64,000 nucleotides of DNA from Marinobacter sp. F4218 (GCF_019443085.1 NZ_JAHZIL010000003.1:1302001-1366000); one strand, 5' to 3'; shown: positions 16,636-26,425, numbered from the stretch's first letter. The notes: generated by a model from the sequence alone, not told the origin. Numbers and translations: made by a program.

Positions 16636-19008
16636 TCAGGGAGTTCCGAACCGGCGACGTTCCCGCTCATCAAATCCGTAAATGGCCTCGGCGATCCGGG
16701 TGGATGAGCCACCACTTCCGCCCAGCCCCTTGAGCTGAACCTGGAACAATATCCGACTCTCAAGCTCGCGGTCATCGGTCAGGTAATTCTGATGCACGGC
16801 CTGGACACTCCAGCAACAGTTGTTGTACTCCAGGCCCGCCAGTGATCCCACCGTTCGATCCAGCCGGGAATCATAAACCCAGCGACCGATCAGGCTAACA
16901 CGATCACTGACCGGGAAAACTGCAGCGACATCCGACTGTTCGATTTCATCCTTGCTGTAAGTATGGCCAAGGCTGGCGAGGTACCGATAGTCCTCGGAGT
17001 GAAACACCAACTGACTGCGGCCCTCCTCAGTTTCCCCCGACTCGGGATCCCAGAGCCCGGAGGAGCGGATTTCCAACGAGTCGAGGGGATTCAGGACCAC
17101 CTCTCCGGCCAGCGGCGAACGACTCCGGGTCCCTGCCCCGGTGCCAAACAGGGTGACCTCCCGATCCTGGAAGTACTGGACCTGGCCGATACTGAACCGG
17201 GCCCGCTCCGCCCCGGTGAGCAGGTCATTAAAACGGCTGGTCAGAGCCACGGTCAACTGGTTGGCATCGCCCACCCGGTCACCGCCGGTGAATCGGTCGG
17301 GCTGGAACAGCTGGTCAAAACGGAAGGTCTGGATGTCGGTATCGAAATCCGGAATGTCGTTCTGATCCGCATCGGCGTCAGCCCAGGCATAATAGAGCCT
17401 CGGCTCGAGCGTCTGGTTGTAAGGCACATCAAAGAGACTGGACTGACGATCGAAATACAACCCGTTGTCCCACTCGGCCACAGGCACGGTCCGGTCGAAG
17501 CTGCCGTTACCCAGGGTGTAGTCATCCAGCTCGTAACGGGTGTAATCCACACTGACCGACGGCCGGCTGAACCCCCAGAGTGTTCGCATCGGTACCGCCA
17601 GCTCCGGTATCGCCCGCAGTCGCTGGCCATTGGCCCGATCCAGTCCGGTCAGGTTGTCGTTATCCCGGTAAAACACGGTGTACTGACTTTCCAGGCCGGT
17701 TTCCAGCCAGCCGTGCTGACGGGTGGTGCCATACAGAACTTCCGGAAGCTGGGCGTAGGGTTTATTGACGTCGGCAATGCGATCGCTGATCGTCTGGTAA
17801 TCGTTGAGGTAGGTCTCGAAATACTGATGGCGATCCCGGTAACGGAAACCACCGCGGCGCTGCAGGTGGGTCGCCTGGTTAATCTCCAGGCTGCGGTTCA
17901 GGTCGCTCAGGTAATCCTCGTCACTGACCACGGAGTAGTCACCGTAGCCGGTCCAACCGCCACCGAACCGGGCCAGCGTGGAGGCGTCCAGAGCCCAACG
18001 CTCGCCGCTTTCACCCGGATTTTCCTCCTTGTAGGCGGAGTCATCGCCGATGTACCCCACCTGAAGGACGGTCTGACCCAGCGGGCTGAGGTAACGCCCC
18101 TCCACCTCGTTGAACAGGCCCCGGCCATGGATGTACTGGGGCGTCAGCGTGGCATCGTAGTGAGGCGCCAGGTTCAGGTAGTAGGGCACCGAGACAAAGG
18201 CACCGCTGCCGGCACTCGAGGAACCGAACTGCGGGTAGAGAAAACCTGTCTTGCGCTGGTCGTCGATCGGGAAGCTTGCCCACGGCCAGTAAAAAACCGG
18301 CACATCAAGGACCTCAAGGCGCACGTGCTTGGCGGTGCCAAATCCCTCGACCTGATCCAGGTGAATGTCTGAAGCCACAATCGCCCAGTCATTCTGCCCG
18401 GGGCCACAAGTGGTTAACATGCCGTCGCGGATCTCCACCTGATTGTCCGCCAACCGGGTCAGGCTGCCGGCATTGCCCCGCATTTCCGGGCCATGAATCA
18501 GGAAAGTCGCGGTGTTGATGTCAAAGCGCCCGGAGTCAACATTGTACTGGGCATTCTCGCCCGTCAGCAGGAAGCCTTTCCCCCGGCTGACCAGTGGTCC
18601 CTGTACCGACACCCGGCTTTCGGCCTGGTTGTAGCGCGCCTCGGAACCGCTTACCTCGAACGCGCCCTGCCTGACCCGAACTTGGCCCTCAAGGTACAGG
18701 ACGCGGTCAATCTCGTAGCGGGCATTCAGGCCGCTGGCCTCCACTGGCGCCTGCTGCCCGTCACCACCGCTGACCACACTGCCAACACCCTGGCCAGAGC
18801 CGGATGGCAGATAGCCGCCCTCACAGAACACCGGCAACTGCGCGCGCGCCGATTCCGGCAACTGCGCCCTCGGCCGCCAATCAATCTCCGCTGCCGTCGG
18901 AACCGACTCGGCGCTCGCCTGAGCCGAAGCCAATCCGATGAACACGGCCACCGCACACCCGCCTATCCGGAACGCAGGCATCTGCAGATGGCAATCGGAA
19001 ATCGGCAC
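16636..19008 (-). CDS. lptD: LPS-assembly outer-membrane protein LptD
   Basis: Places lipopolysaccharide in the outer leaflet together with the lipoprotein LptE. The 790-residue precursor has a signal peptide (to about residue 34), an N-terminal OstA-like beta-jellyroll that receives LPS from LptA, and a large C-terminal barrel. Cysteines fit the known disulphide scheme: one in FCEGGYLP near residue 62, one in TTCGPGQNDW and the pair in NNCCWSVQ near the C-terminus. The start is GTG at 19008, with AGGAAC 8 nt before it; an ATG at 18981 lacks any binding site. It heads the minus-strand run that may extend to slmA. Confidence 0.95.
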   Translation of the reverse strand: MPISDCHLQMPAFRIGGCAVAVFIGLASAQASAESVPTAAEIDWRPRAQLPESARAQLPVFCEGGYLPSGSGQGVGSVVSGGDGQQAPVEASGLNARYEIDRVLYLEGQVRVRQGAFEVSGSEARYNQAESRVSVQGPLVSRGKGFLLTGENAQYNVDSGRFDINTATFLIHGPEMRGNAGSLTRLADNQVEIRDGMLTTCGPGQNDWAIVASDIHLDQVEGFGTAKHVRLEVLDVPVFYWPWASFPIDDQRKTGFLYPQFGSSSAGSGAFVSVPYYLNLAPHYDATLTPQYIHGRGLFNEVEGRYLSPLGQTVLQVGYIGDDSAYKEENPGESGERWALDASTLARFGGGWTGYGDYSVVSDEDYLSDLNRSLEINQATHLQRRGGFRYRDRHQYFETYLNDYQTISDRIADVNKPYAQLPEVLYGTTRQHGWLETGLESQYTVFYRDNDNLTGLDRANGQRLRAIPELAVPMRTLWGFSRPSVSVDYTRYELDDYTLGNGSFDRTVPVAEWDNGLYFDRQSSLFDVPYNQTLEPRLYYAWADADADQNDIPDFDTDIQTFRFDQLFQPDRFTGGDRVGDANQLTVALTSRFNDLLTGAERARFSIGQVQYFQDREVTLFGTGAGTRSRSPLAGEVVLNPLDSLEIRSSGLWDPESGETEEGRSQLVFHSEDYRYLASLGHTYSKDEIEQSDVAAVFPVSDRVSLIGRWVYDSRLDRTVGSLAGLEYNNCCWSVQAVHQNYLTDDRELESRILFQVQLKGLGGSGGSSTRIAEAIYGFDERERRRFGTP

Positions 19009-19104
19009 AGTGACAGGTTCCTGTTGCTGGTGAATGGTTGGACCGGGGTGGATAACAGGCGCCTAGTTTACACGTGCCCTTGAGGGTTGTTAACGGAAAC
19101 TCCA

Positions 19105-19140
19105 CTGCAAAACCGTTTTACCCTCTTTATACTCCTCTGC
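19105..19140 (+). promoter_or_regulatory. Putative promoter for amgK-murU
   Basis: TATACT at 19128-19133 is a near-consensus -10 element. A weak -35 (CTGCAA, 19105-19110) lies 17 nt upstream. The predicted transcript would begin near 19140, about 50 nt before the amgK ATG, in the divergent gap shared with lptD. Confidence 0.4.
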
Positions 19141-19191
19141 TAACTTTCGCTGTCAGCGATCACCCATTTTTTCAGGATAGCCGTCCGTACC

Positions 19192-20238
19192 ATGGATCCC
19201 CGTCTGCAGTTGCTGACCAACTGGGTCAGACAGTTCACCGGCCTGGAACAGGCCGTGGCCGAGCCGGTCTCCGGCGATGCCAGCTTTCGCCGGTATTTCC
19301 GGGTTTGGCAGACCAGCGACGCCGGCCCGCCGACCCCGCTGATCGTGATGGATGCGCCGCCCGAACACGAGGACTGCGTACCCTTCCTGGCCATTGCCCG
19401 TCACTGGCACCGCCACGGCATTAACGTTCCCGACATCCTGCAAGCCGATCTGGAACAGGGTTTCCTGTTGCTGGAAGATTTCGGTGACAACCTGATGTTG
19501 GGGCAACTCAATGACACCACGGCGGATTCGCTCTATCGGGGCGCATTGACCGAACTGGTCGGCATCCAGCAGCTGGCAGCACCGGAGGACTATCAGCTAC
19601 CGGCCTACGACGCAGCCCTGCTGGACCGGGAAATGGCGCTGTTTCCGGACTGGTTGCTGGAACAACACCTTGGCATGGCACTGGGTAACAGTGAACGCGC
19701 CTTGCTGGAGACGACCTTCGCCTTCCTCAGGGAAAGCGCCCTGGCGCAACCGGAAGTGACCGTGCATCGGGACTATCACTCCCGAAATCTGCTGGTGCGT
19801 CCGGGCACCAACCGCCCCGGCGTGATCGACTTTCAGGATGCGGTCTCCGGGCCGGTCACCTACGATGCGGTATCGCTGCTGAAGGACTGTTACATCAGCT
19901 GGCCGGAACAGACACTCTGCGACTGGCTCGAATTCTTCCGTGAACGCAGCGCCGCGGCCGGCCTGCACCGGGCGGACCGGGAAACCTTTCGCCAGTGGTT
20001 TGAGCTGATGGGCATGCAGCGGCACCTGAAGGCAGCGGGCATTTTCGCCCGGCTCGCCATTCGGGATGGCAAACACGGCTATCTGGACGACATTCCCCGA
20101 ACGGTCAACTACCTCATCACGGCCAGCGCCCGACAGCCGGCCCTACGCTGTTTCCACGAGTGGCTGGCTGACGTGGTCATGCCGGAAATTGAAAGTCGGA
20201 TCGGGACTGCGCCGGGGCAGGAGCGAAAATCCCAGTGA
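19192..20238 (+). CDS. amgK: N-acetylmuramate/N-acetylglucosamine 1-kinase AmgK
   Basis: Anomeric sugar kinase of the peptidoglycan-recycling shortcut: it phosphorylates MurNAc at C1 so that MurU can make UDP-MurNAc, bypassing de novo synthesis and its fosfomycin-sensitive MurA step. The 348-residue protein has the aminoglycoside-phosphotransferase fold: VSGDASFRRYFR nucleotide loop (residues 27-37), catalytic Asp194 in VHRDYHSRNLL and metal-binding Asp213 in VIDFQDA. Its place divergent from lptD and overlapping murU by 4 bp is the arrangement known from Pseudomonas, where the pair was characterised. That context separates it from drug-resistance kinases of the same fold. Confidence 0.9.
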   Translation: MDPRLQLLTNWVRQFTGLEQAVAEPVSGDASFRRYFRVWQTSDAGPPTPLIVMDAPPEHEDCVPFLAIARHWHRHGINVPDILQADLEQGFLLLEDFGDNLMLGQLNDTTADSLYRGALTELVGIQQLAAPEDYQLPAYDAALLDREMALFPDWLLEQHLGMALGNSERALLETTFAFLRESALAQPEVTVHRDYHSRNLLVRPGTNRPGVIDFQDAVSGPVTYDAVSLLKDCYISWPEQTLCDWLEFFRERSAAAGLHRADRETFRQWFELMGMQRHLKAAGIFARLAIRDGKHGYLDDIPRTVNYLITASARQPALRCFHEWLADVVMPEIESRIGTAPGQERKSQ

Positions 20239-20915
20239 AGGCGATGATCCTGGCCGCCGGCAAGGGCGAACGCATGCGGCCTCTGACCCTGACCACGCCC
20301 AAGCCACTGCTGGAAGCTGGCGGCAAGCCCCTGATCGAGCATCATCTCGACCACCTGCGCCGGGCCGGATTTCGCTCGGTGGTGATCAACCACGCCTGGC
20401 TGGGCGAGCAGATTGAGGCCACTCTCGGCTCGGGCGACCGTTTTGGCCTGTCGCTGATCTATTCCCGGGAAGGCGAGCCCCTGGAAACCGCGGGCGGAAT
20501 TGTCCGCGCGCTGCCGATGCTGACCGAGAACGGCTCCGACTGGTTCCTCGTCATCAACGGCGATATCTGGAGTGATTTCGACCTGTCCGGCCTGACGCCA
20601 CCGGCACAGGCAGATGCCCTGCTGGTACTGACCCGCAATCCGCCTCACCATCCGCACGGCGACTTCCATCTGCAGGCCGATGGCACCGTGACGGAAGACG
20701 GAGCCAACAAGCTAACCTTCACCGGCATCAGCCTGCTGCATCGCCGCCTGTTCCAGGGGCTGGACGATCAGTCCGGAAAGCTCGGCCCGGTATTGCGCCA
20801 GGCGATGCGTCGGGGACGGGTCCGGGGCGTTGAGCACCCCGGGAAGTGGGTTGATGTTGGCACCCCGGACCGGCTTCGGGAACTGGACCAGACACTGCTG
20901 GGCAGGGAGCTCTGA
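20235..20915 (+). CDS. murU: N-acetylmuramate-1-phosphate uridylyltransferase MurU
   Basis: Couples MurNAc-1-phosphate with UTP to give UDP-MurNAc, the step after AmgK in cell-wall sugar salvage. The 226-residue nucleotidyltransferase has the signature LAAGKGERMRPLT (6-18), Lys in TPKPLLEAGGKPL, GEPLETAGG, the metal-binding FLVINGDIW and a final VDVGTPDRL. It is short, without the acyltransferase domain seen in GlmU. The GTG start overlaps the amgK stop (GTGA), so translation is coupled. The djlA-like gene follows after 4 nt. Confidence 0.9.
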   Translation: MKAMILAAGKGERMRPLTLTTPKPLLEAGGKPLIEHHLDHLRRAGFRSVVINHAWLGEQIEATLGSGDRFGLSLIYSREGEPLETAGGIVRALPMLTENGSDWFLVINGDIWSDFDLSGLTPPAQADALLVLTRNPPHHPHGDFHLQADGTVTEDGANKLTFTGISLLHRRLFQGLDDQSGKLGPVLRQAMRRGRVRGVEHPGKWVDVGTPDRLRELDQTLLGREL

Positions 20916-20919
20916 CGCC

Positions 20920-21681
20920 ATGGCCGAAAGCACGCGACAGCCGGCGCTACCCAGCCGGGTTGAGGCAGAGTTCGCCAGCCTGCTTCACGAGCTGTCCGCC
21001 TGCGGACACCAGACCGCGACACTGCTGGACCGGGCCCAGCTTCCCAACTGGTGCCGCGCGCCGCTGTTCTTCTTCCTCGGGTACATCGCCAAGGCCGAGG
21101 GCCGGGTCAGTGAAGCTGACATCCGCTACGCCGAGGCGCTGATCAAGGCGCTCAAACTTTCCCAACGGCAACGCCGCCGAGCCATCAACTGGTTCCAGCA
21201 GGGAAAGTCCGCGGAACAGCTACCCTCGTTAAAGGGCCTGTCGCTGCGCCTCACCCATCGGATCTGGCCGGGGCCAGCCCTGACGGTGGCGATCTGCCTG
21301 TGCCATGCCACGCAATTGAAAGGGCGCCCGACCAAGCCTCGCCGCTACCGCTGCGAAGATGCAATCGACCAGATCGGACTTCCGGTCATCATCAGCGATG
21401 ACATTTTTGACAGCTACGCCAGCAAGGTCTGGATCCGTCACGCCGAGAACCTGGCCAGACCGGTCAGTTACGAGCAGGCCTGCGAACTGCTTGGGGTGAC
21501 CCGCCGGGATTCCCTGGACATCATCAAGCGGGCATACAAGAAAAGAGTTTCCGGCTGCCACCCGGACAAGCTGGCCCAGCAACAGGTCAGCACCGAGGAG
21601 GAGGCTCTGGCCAAGGAACGCCTGTTGAGCTATCAGCAGGCGTGGGAGCTGGTCAAGCGGCGCCACAGGCCCCCGCGGTGA
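20920..21681 (+). CDS. DjlA-like co-chaperone with TerB-like and J domains
   Basis: A 253-residue protein with a TerB-like helical domain (about residues 45-135; FFLGYIAKAEGRVSEADIRYAE) and a C-terminal J domain (182-253) containing ELLGVTRRDSL and the essential His214-Pro-Asp motif in SGCHPDKL. The J domain should stimulate the ATPase of a DnaK-type Hsp70. Unlike E. coli DjlA it lacks an N-terminal membrane helix, so it is probably cytosolic or only peripherally bound. The ATG at 20920 is 4 nt after the murU stop. The link with cell-wall recycling genes is conserved in pseudomonads, but its client is unknown. Confidence 0.8.
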   Translation: MAESTRQPALPSRVEAEFASLLHELSACGHQTATLLDRAQLPNWCRAPLFFFLGYIAKAEGRVSEADIRYAEALIKALKLSQRQRRRAINWFQQGKSAEQLPSLKGLSLRLTHRIWPGPALTVAICLCHATQLKGRPTKPRRYRCEDAIDQIGLPVIISDDIFDSYASKVWIRHAENLARPVSYEQACELLGVTRRDSLDIIKRAYKKRVSGCHPDKLAQQQVSTEEEALAKERLLSYQQAWELVKRRHRPPR

Positions 21682-21690
21682 GCCCGGCAG

Positions 21691-22602
21691 CTACCGGGAT
21701 CTGAGCCAGGCATCGATCCGACCTGCGACGGCCGGCGCATCCTGCGCCGACGGTGGCTGCTGCAGGCTGACGGGTTGGCGCTCATAGGCACCGACGCCAG
21801 CCCGGCGCAGGTCCGTCCAGCGCCGCGGGACCTCATCGTCGGAACCACGACGCGAAGCATAGAGTTCCAGAATACCCGGGCCACCGACCGCCAGATCCTC
21901 CGTGAGCGTAGCCGCATCCCGGGGGTAGAACGCCGGCGCCACCCAGATCATCCGCCCGGGATTCGGCAGTGACTGCTGTACGGCCACCAGGTGACCGCTG
22001 GCACGACCAACCCCCAGCAGAACTGGCCGGTCATAGCCCCGGCTCGCTAGGATGTCGACCGCGGCTTCCAGGCTCTGCTGCACGCGGCGTCGGTACCTCT
22101 GCTCCGGCGACTCCCCGTCCGGAGACGCCATCACGTCAATCATCACCGCTGACGCGTCGCCGTCATCGTCTGACGCCGGTTCTCCGTCGTCGGGACTCGC
22201 TTCCATCGCTTTTTGCAGCTTCAGGGAGGGCGCCGGCAGCCCAACGGCCAACACCGCCCAACCGCGCTTGATGAGTTGCGCACGCAACCCGCCGACGAGC
22301 CCGGAAGCGGCATTGCCCCCCACATCGGCCAGAAGGACCAGCGCACCCTCGGCCGGCGGCTCCCGCTCCGGATAGAACAAGCCCAGCGCCCGATCACCGT
22401 CCTCCAGCTCGAGCCAGATCGCTGCACCCGGAAAGCTCTGGCTCAGCTCCATTTCGCCCAGCCCGGTGGTGAACCCGGACCGGTCCGGGGCAGGCGCCGC
22501 TGGCGAATCCTCGTCGGCCATGACCAGGGTACCCGCGAGCCATAGCACGATCGGGAGCATAGAAAGCAACTGTTTTAGGACACCACTACCGATTCTAAGC
22601 AC
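21691..22602 (-). CDS. DUF3530 family protein, probably exported
   Basis: A 303-residue protein with a hydrophobic N-terminal segment (about residues 10-29, ending VMA) that looks like a signal peptide. The rest resembles DUF3530, a divergent alpha/beta-hydrolase-like family: ALVLLADVGGNAASG, RGWAVLAVGLPAPS, RPVLLGVGRASGHL and MIWVAPAFYP. The usual G-x-S-x-G elbow reads GVGRASG, without a clear nucleophile in the right place, so catalysis is doubtful. The middle (about 136-160) is acidic and probably disordered. The start is GTG at 22602 with AGGA 5 nt before it; an ATG at 22560 would cut the signal peptide. Function unknown. Confidence 0.7.
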   Translation of the reverse strand: MLRIGSGVLKQLLSMLPIVLWLAGTLVMADEDSPAAPAPDRSGFTTGLGEMELSQSFPGAAIWLELEDGDRALGLFYPEREPPAEGALVLLADVGGNAASGLVGGLRAQLIKRGWAVLAVGLPAPSLKLQKAMEASPDDGEPASDDDGDASAVMIDVMASPDGESPEQRYRRRVQQSLEAAVDILASRGYDRPVLLGVGRASGHLVAVQQSLPNPGRMIWVAPAFYPRDAATLTEDLAVGGPGILELYASRRGSDDEVPRRWTDLRRAGVGAYERQPVSLQQPPSAQDAPAVAGRIDAWLRSR

Positions 22603-22734
22603 AGATCCTGACTCTTTGACTGCGAAAAAAACGTTCCGAACTGTTAGACTAGCACTCGTTTTTCACGGGCGGCAGAGACCGCAGGCCACGCCATTATCAG
22701 CGTTTTTGCGCGCAAAGTAATTGAGAGAGCCATC

Positions 22735-23421
22735 ATGAACCCATACCTGATTGCCCCATCCATCCTGTCGGCCGACTTTGCCCGCCTGGGGGAAGAAGTC
22801 GATAATGTACTGGCCGCCGGTGCGGACGTTGTTCATTTCGACGTGATGGACAATCACTACGTGCCGAACCTGACCATTGGCCCGATGGTCTGTGAAGCCC
22901 TGCGCAAGCACGGCGTGACCGCGCCGATTGATGTCCACCTGATGGTGTCGCCGGTGGACGACCTGATCCGCATGTTCATCGATGCCGGAGCCAGCTACAT
23001 TACCTTCCACCCCGAAGCCAGCAATCACATCGACCGCTCCCTGCAACTGATCCGCGACGGCGGCTGCAAGGCCGGACTGGTCTTCAACCCGGCCACCCCG
23101 CTGCACTACATGGACCATGTCATGGACAAGCTCGACATGGTGCTGATGATGTCGGTCAACCCGGGCTTCGGTGGTCAGAAGTTCATTCCGGGCACCCTGG
23201 ACAAGCTGCGGGAGGCCCGCAGGCGCATCGACGCCAGCAACTTCAACATTCGCCTGGAAATCGACGGTGGCGTGAAAACCGAAAACATCCGGGAGATTGC
23301 CGAGGCGGGCGCAGATACGTTTGTCGCCGGCTCCGCCATTTTCAATACCGACGATTACAAGACCACCATCGATGCCATGCGCGAAGAACTTGAGCAGGCG
23401 CGCAAGGTGCTTGGCCAATGA
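22735..23421 (+). CDS. rpe: Ribulose-phosphate 3-epimerase
   Basis: Interconverts ribulose-5-phosphate and xylulose-5-phosphate in the pentose phosphate pathway. The 228-residue TIM barrel has [16 protein letters not shown], the metal/catalytic stretch [26 protein letters not shown]-type [22 protein letters not shown] and [12 protein letters not shown], all standard. The ATG at 22735 is preceded by GAGAG. It overlaps gph by 4 bp and heads the conserved rpe-gph-trpE order known from many proteobacteria. Confidence 0.97.
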   Translation: MNPYLIAPSILSADFARLGEEVDNVLAAGADVVHFDVMDNHYVPNLTIGPMVCEALRKHGVTAPIDVHLMVSPVDDLIRMFIDAGASYITFHPEASNHIDRSLQLIRDGGCKAGLVFNPATPLHYMDHVMDKLDMVLMMSVNPGFGGQKFIPGTLDKLREARRRIDASNFNIRLEIDGGVKTENIREIAEAGADTFVAGSAIFNTDDYKTTIDAMREELEQARKVLGQ

Positions 23422-24107
23422 GTCTGACGGGACTGTTCAGCCCCCGCTGGCCCGGTGTTGCCCTGTTTGACCTGGACGGCACTCTGGTCGACAGCGCCCC
23501 GGACCTCGCAGCCGCCGTGGACCAGATGCTGGAACACCTTGGACGGTCACCGGCGGGCCTTGACCGCGTCCGTGACTGGGTGGGCAACGGCGCCAGCATC
23601 CTGGTGCGTCGTGCGTTGGCTGGCCAGAGCGACTGGGAACCGGTTCGACCGAAAGACGACGTCCTGTTCAAGGACGCCCTGGCAATTTTTTATCACGCCT
23701 ACGGTCAGATCAATGGCCGGCACTCGGTGGTGTACTCAGGGGTAGAAGCCTGCCTTCGGCACCTGAAGCAACACGGCTGCAAGCTCGGCGTGGTGACCAA
23801 CAAACCGGAGCAGTTTGTCGAACCGCTGCTGAAGCAGATGGGGCTGGGACACTGGTTCGACATCAGCATCGGCGGGGACACCCTGAGTGTTAAGAAACCC
23901 AACCCCACACCGTTGCTGCATGCCATGGAAGCCCTTGGCGGCACCCGGGGCACGACGGTAATGGTCGGCGACTCCGCCGCCGACATCGATGCGGCTCTGG
24001 CAGCCGGCATGCCCTGCGTGGCGGTCCGTTACGGGTACAATTTTGGCCGGCCGGTTGATGCCCTCGGCGCCGACGCGGTTGTTGATTCACTGGACGAGCT
24101 TTTGTAA
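23418..24107 (+). CDS. gph: Phosphoglycolate phosphatase
   Basis: Removes phosphate from 2-phosphoglycolate produced by DNA repair. A 229-residue HAD-superfamily enzyme with motif [14 protein letters not shown], motif [11 protein letters not shown], Lys in [11 protein letters not shown] and motif [18 protein letters not shown]; the cap domain is of the C1 type. ATGA overlap with rpe shows coupled translation. Its 3' end contains a possible promoter for the trp leader (TTGTTG 24079, TGTAAT 24103), though the spacing of 18 nt and the match are only fair. Confidence 0.95.
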   Translation: MSLTGLFSPRWPGVALFDLDGTLVDSAPDLAAAVDQMLEHLGRSPAGLDRVRDWVGNGASILVRRALAGQSDWEPVRPKDDVLFKDALAIFYHAYGQINGRHSVVYSGVEACLRHLKQHGCKLGVVTNKPEQFVEPLLKQMGLGHWFDISIGGDTLSVKKPNPTPLLHAMEALGGTRGTTVMVGDSAADIDAALAAGMPCVAVRYGYNFGRPVDALGADAVVDSLDELL

Positions 24108-24125
24108 TCTCACAAGGACGTTACG

Positions 24126-24236
24126 TTGATCATTCCAATTCGGGAGATTCCTGCCGTGCAGGGACTGAATCTGACTGCAACGCGGGGCGTCCTCAGCACC
24201 CGCGCGACACGATGGTGGCGATGGCGCACCGGCTGA
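24126..24236 (+). CDS. trpL: trp operon leader peptide (putative)
   Basis: A short reading frame before trpE ends ...ThrArgTrpTrpArgTrpArgThrGly-stop, with three Trp codons among four at 24213-24224. It can start at TTG 24126 (36 codons, AAGGACG 5 nt upstream) or at GTG 24156 (26 codons, GGGAG 9 nt upstream). A GC-rich hairpin follows 3 nt after the stop codon. This is the classical layout for attenuation by tryptophanyl-tRNA: a ribosome stalled at the Trp codons would change the downstream RNA fold. The gene is too short for routine annotation. Start choice is uncertain. Confidence 0.68.
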   Translation: MIIPIREIPAVQGLNLTATRGVLSTRATRWWRWRTG

Positions 24237-24239
24237 AAA

Positions 24240-24274
24240 GGCCCGGCGGCTGACTGGCGTTTAACCGCCCGGCC
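24240..24274 (+). promoter_or_regulatory. Hairpin after the trp leader peptide
   Basis: GGCCCGGCGG (24240-24249) can pair with CCGCCCGGCC (24265-24274), ten positions with one internal mismatch, around a 15-nt loop. It starts just after the leader stop. No U-tract follows, so it is not a textbook intrinsic terminator; it could act as a pause or antiterminator arm of an attenuator that ends in the remaining 69 nt before trpE. Confidence 0.5.
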
Positions 24275-24343
24275 GCACCCATCTGGCTGGCCCGGTTGTG
24301 AATCCGTGCCACCCGAAAGCAGATCAGACTTCAGGAACGAAAC

Positions 24344-25831
24344 ATGACACCCGAGCAATTCTCCGAGCTCGCCCAAGCCGGCTTTAACCGTATTCCCGTC
24401 TACCGCGAGGTACTCGCGGATCTGGACACACCTCTGAGTACCTATCTGAAACTGGCCAGCGGTCCCTATTCCTACCTCTTCGAGTCCGTCCAGGGCGGCG
24501 AGAAATGGGGACGCTACTCCATCATCGGCCTGCCCAGCCATGAAGTAATGAAAGTCTTCGATCACCGGGTCGAGGTGAGCCGCGGCGGCAAACTGGTGGA
24601 AACGACCGAGGTCGACGACCCGCTGGCATTCGTGGAGCAGTATCAGGCCCGGTTCAACGCGCCGGACCTGGAAGAGTTGCCACGATTCAACGGCGGCCTT
24701 GTGGGCTACTTCGGCTACGACACCGTGCGCTACATCGAGAAGCGCCTGCGTGAGAGCTGCCCGCCCGACAAGATTGGCACACCGGACATTCTGCTGATGG
24801 TCTCGGACGAGATCGTCGTCTTCGACAACCTCCGGGGCAAGCTGCACCTGATCGTGCACGTGGATCCAGCGGACGAGGGCGCATACGACAACGCCCAGGC
24901 CCGGATTGATGAGCTGGAAAATCAACTGCACCGGAAGACGGCCGACGCGCCTCGTACCCCCGAGCACCTCCGTGGCAAGGCTGTGGACGAAAGCGATTTT
25001 GTTTCCGGCTTCAGCCAGGACAAGTTCGAGGCCGCGGTCGGCAAGATCAAGGAATACGTGCTGGACGGCGACGTCATGCAGACCGTTATCTCCCAGCGCA
25101 TGTCGATCCCCTTCGAGGCGCCGCCGCTGAACCTGTACCGGTCACTGCGAGTGCTCAACCCCTCGCCCTACATGTATTTCCTGGATCTGGACGAATTCCA
25201 CATCGTCGGCTCCTCGCCGGAAATCCTGGCCCGGGTGGAAGACCAGGAAGTAACCGTGCGTCCGATTGCCGGTACCCGCAAGCGGGGCGCCACCGATGCC
25301 GAGGACAAGGCCCTGGAAACCGAGCTGCTGGCCGATCCGAAGGAAATCGCCGAGCACCTCATGCTGATCGACCTTGGCCGCAACGATGCCGGCCGGGTCT
25401 CGGAAACCGGCACCGTCCGGCTGACAGACAAGATGATCGTGGAGCGCTATTCCCACGTGATGCACATCGTCTCCAACGTCACCGGGCGCCTGAACCCCGA
25501 CACCAGTTGCCTGGACGTGCTTCGCGCCACTCTGCCCGCCGGCACCCTCAGCGGCGCGCCCAAGATCCGCGCCATGGAAATCATTGACGAGCTGGAGCCG
25601 GTCAAACGCGGCGTCTATGGCGGCGCGGTCGGCTACCTCTCCTTCAACGGCAACATGGACACGGCGATCGCCATCCGGACCGCGGTGATCAAGGACAAGA
25701 CGCTGCACATCCAGGCTGGCGCCGGTGTGGTGGCGGATTCGGTGCCCCGCCTCGAGTGGAAGGAAACCATGAACAAGGGTCGCGCAATCTTTCGCGCGGT
25801 GGCCATGACCTACAACGATTTCGACCACTGA
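24344..25831 (+). CDS. trpE: Anthranilate synthase component I
   Basis: Converts chorismate and ammonia to anthranilate, the first step of tryptophan synthesis, together with TrpG. The 495-residue protein has an N-terminal regulatory part with [16 protein letters not shown], the region that binds feedback tryptophan, and a chorismate-binding domain with [38 protein letters not shown] and [11 protein letters not shown]. The ATG at 24344 follows AGGAACG. The trpG gene starts 15 nt downstream; there is none of the pyocin cluster that separates these genes in P. aeruginosa. Confidence 0.97.
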   Translation: MTPEQFSELAQAGFNRIPVYREVLADLDTPLSTYLKLASGPYSYLFESVQGGEKWGRYSIIGLPSHEVMKVFDHRVEVSRGGKLVETTEVDDPLAFVEQYQARFNAPDLEELPRFNGGLVGYFGYDTVRYIEKRLRESCPPDKIGTPDILLMVSDEIVVFDNLRGKLHLIVHVDPADEGAYDNAQARIDELENQLHRKTADAPRTPEHLRGKAVDESDFVSGFSQDKFEAAVGKIKEYVLDGDVMQTVISQRMSIPFEAPPLNLYRSLRVLNPSPYMYFLDLDEFHIVGSSPEILARVEDQEVTVRPIAGTRKRGATDAEDKALETELLADPKEIAEHLMLIDLGRNDAGRVSETGTVRLTDKMIVERYSHVMHIVSNVTGRLNPDTSCLDVLRATLPAGTLSGAPKIRAMEIIDELEPVKRGVYGGAVGYLSFNGNMDTAIAIRTAVIKDKTLHIQAGAGVVADSVPRLEWKETMNKGRAIFRAVAMTYNDFDH

Positions 25832-25846
25832 GGCGGAGGAAAGATT

Positions 25847-26425
25847 ATGTTGCTGATGATCGATAACTACGATTCCTTCACCTACAACGTGGTGCAGTAT
25901 CTGGCAGAACTGGGTGCCGACGTCCAGGTCTATCGGAACGACGAGATCACCGTGGAAGAAATCGAGGCCCTGAAGCCGGAACGGCTGGTGATATCACCGG
26001 GCCCGTGCACGCCCAACGAGGCGGGCATTTCCATGGCGGCCATTCGACACTTTGCCGGCAAACTGCCGATCCTTGGCATCTGCCTGGGCCATCAGGCCAT
26101 CGGTCAGGTCTACGGCGGCGACGTGATCCGCGCCGGGCGCGTGATGCACGGCAAGGTGTCTCCGGTTTACCATCGGGATACGGGTGTTTTCCGGGGCCTG
26201 AACAATCCACTCCAGGCCACCCGCTACCACAGCCTGGTCATTGACCAGACCACCCTGCCGGAGTGCCTGGAAGTCACTGCCTGGACCCGCAACGACGACG
26301 GTTCGGTGGAAGAAATCATGGGGGTTCGCCACAAGACCCTGCCCATCGAAGGTGTGCAGTTCCATCCCGAGTCTATTATGACCGAACAGGGGCACGAACT
26401 GCTGCGCAACTTCCTGCGAAGCTGA
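25847..26425 (+). CDS. trpG: Anthranilate synthase component II (glutamine amidotransferase)
   Basis: Releases ammonia from glutamine for TrpE. A 192-residue class I amidotransferase with the nucleophile Cys79 in [10 protein letters not shown] and the His-Glu pair in [20 protein letters not shown] lies at 50-60. The same subunit may also serve p-aminobenzoate synthase (PabA) where no separate gene exists; this cannot be settled here. The start has an excellent GGCGGAGGA binding site. The gene stands between trpE (15 nt) and trpD (32 nt) in one operon. Confidence 0.95.
   Translation: MLLMIDNYDSFTYNVVQYLAELGADVQVYRNDEITVEEIEALKPERLVISPGPCTPNEAGISMAAIRHFAGKLPILGICLGHQAIGQVYGGDVIRAGRVMHGKVSPVYHRDTGVFRGLNNPLQATRYHSLVIDQTTLPECLEVTAWTRNDDGSVEEIMGVRHKTLPIEGVQFHPESIMTEQGHELLRNFLRS

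Noticed and set aside
16963..18372. A 469-codon open frame on the plus strand opposite lptD
   Set aside because: It lies wholly inside the coding region of lptD, whose domains and cysteines are well conserved. Its translation has no recognisable domain, and long antisense frames are common at this GC content.
25832..25846. Possible tailocin/pyocin insertion between trpE and trpG, as in P. aeruginosa
   Set aside because: Only 15 nt separate the two genes here.
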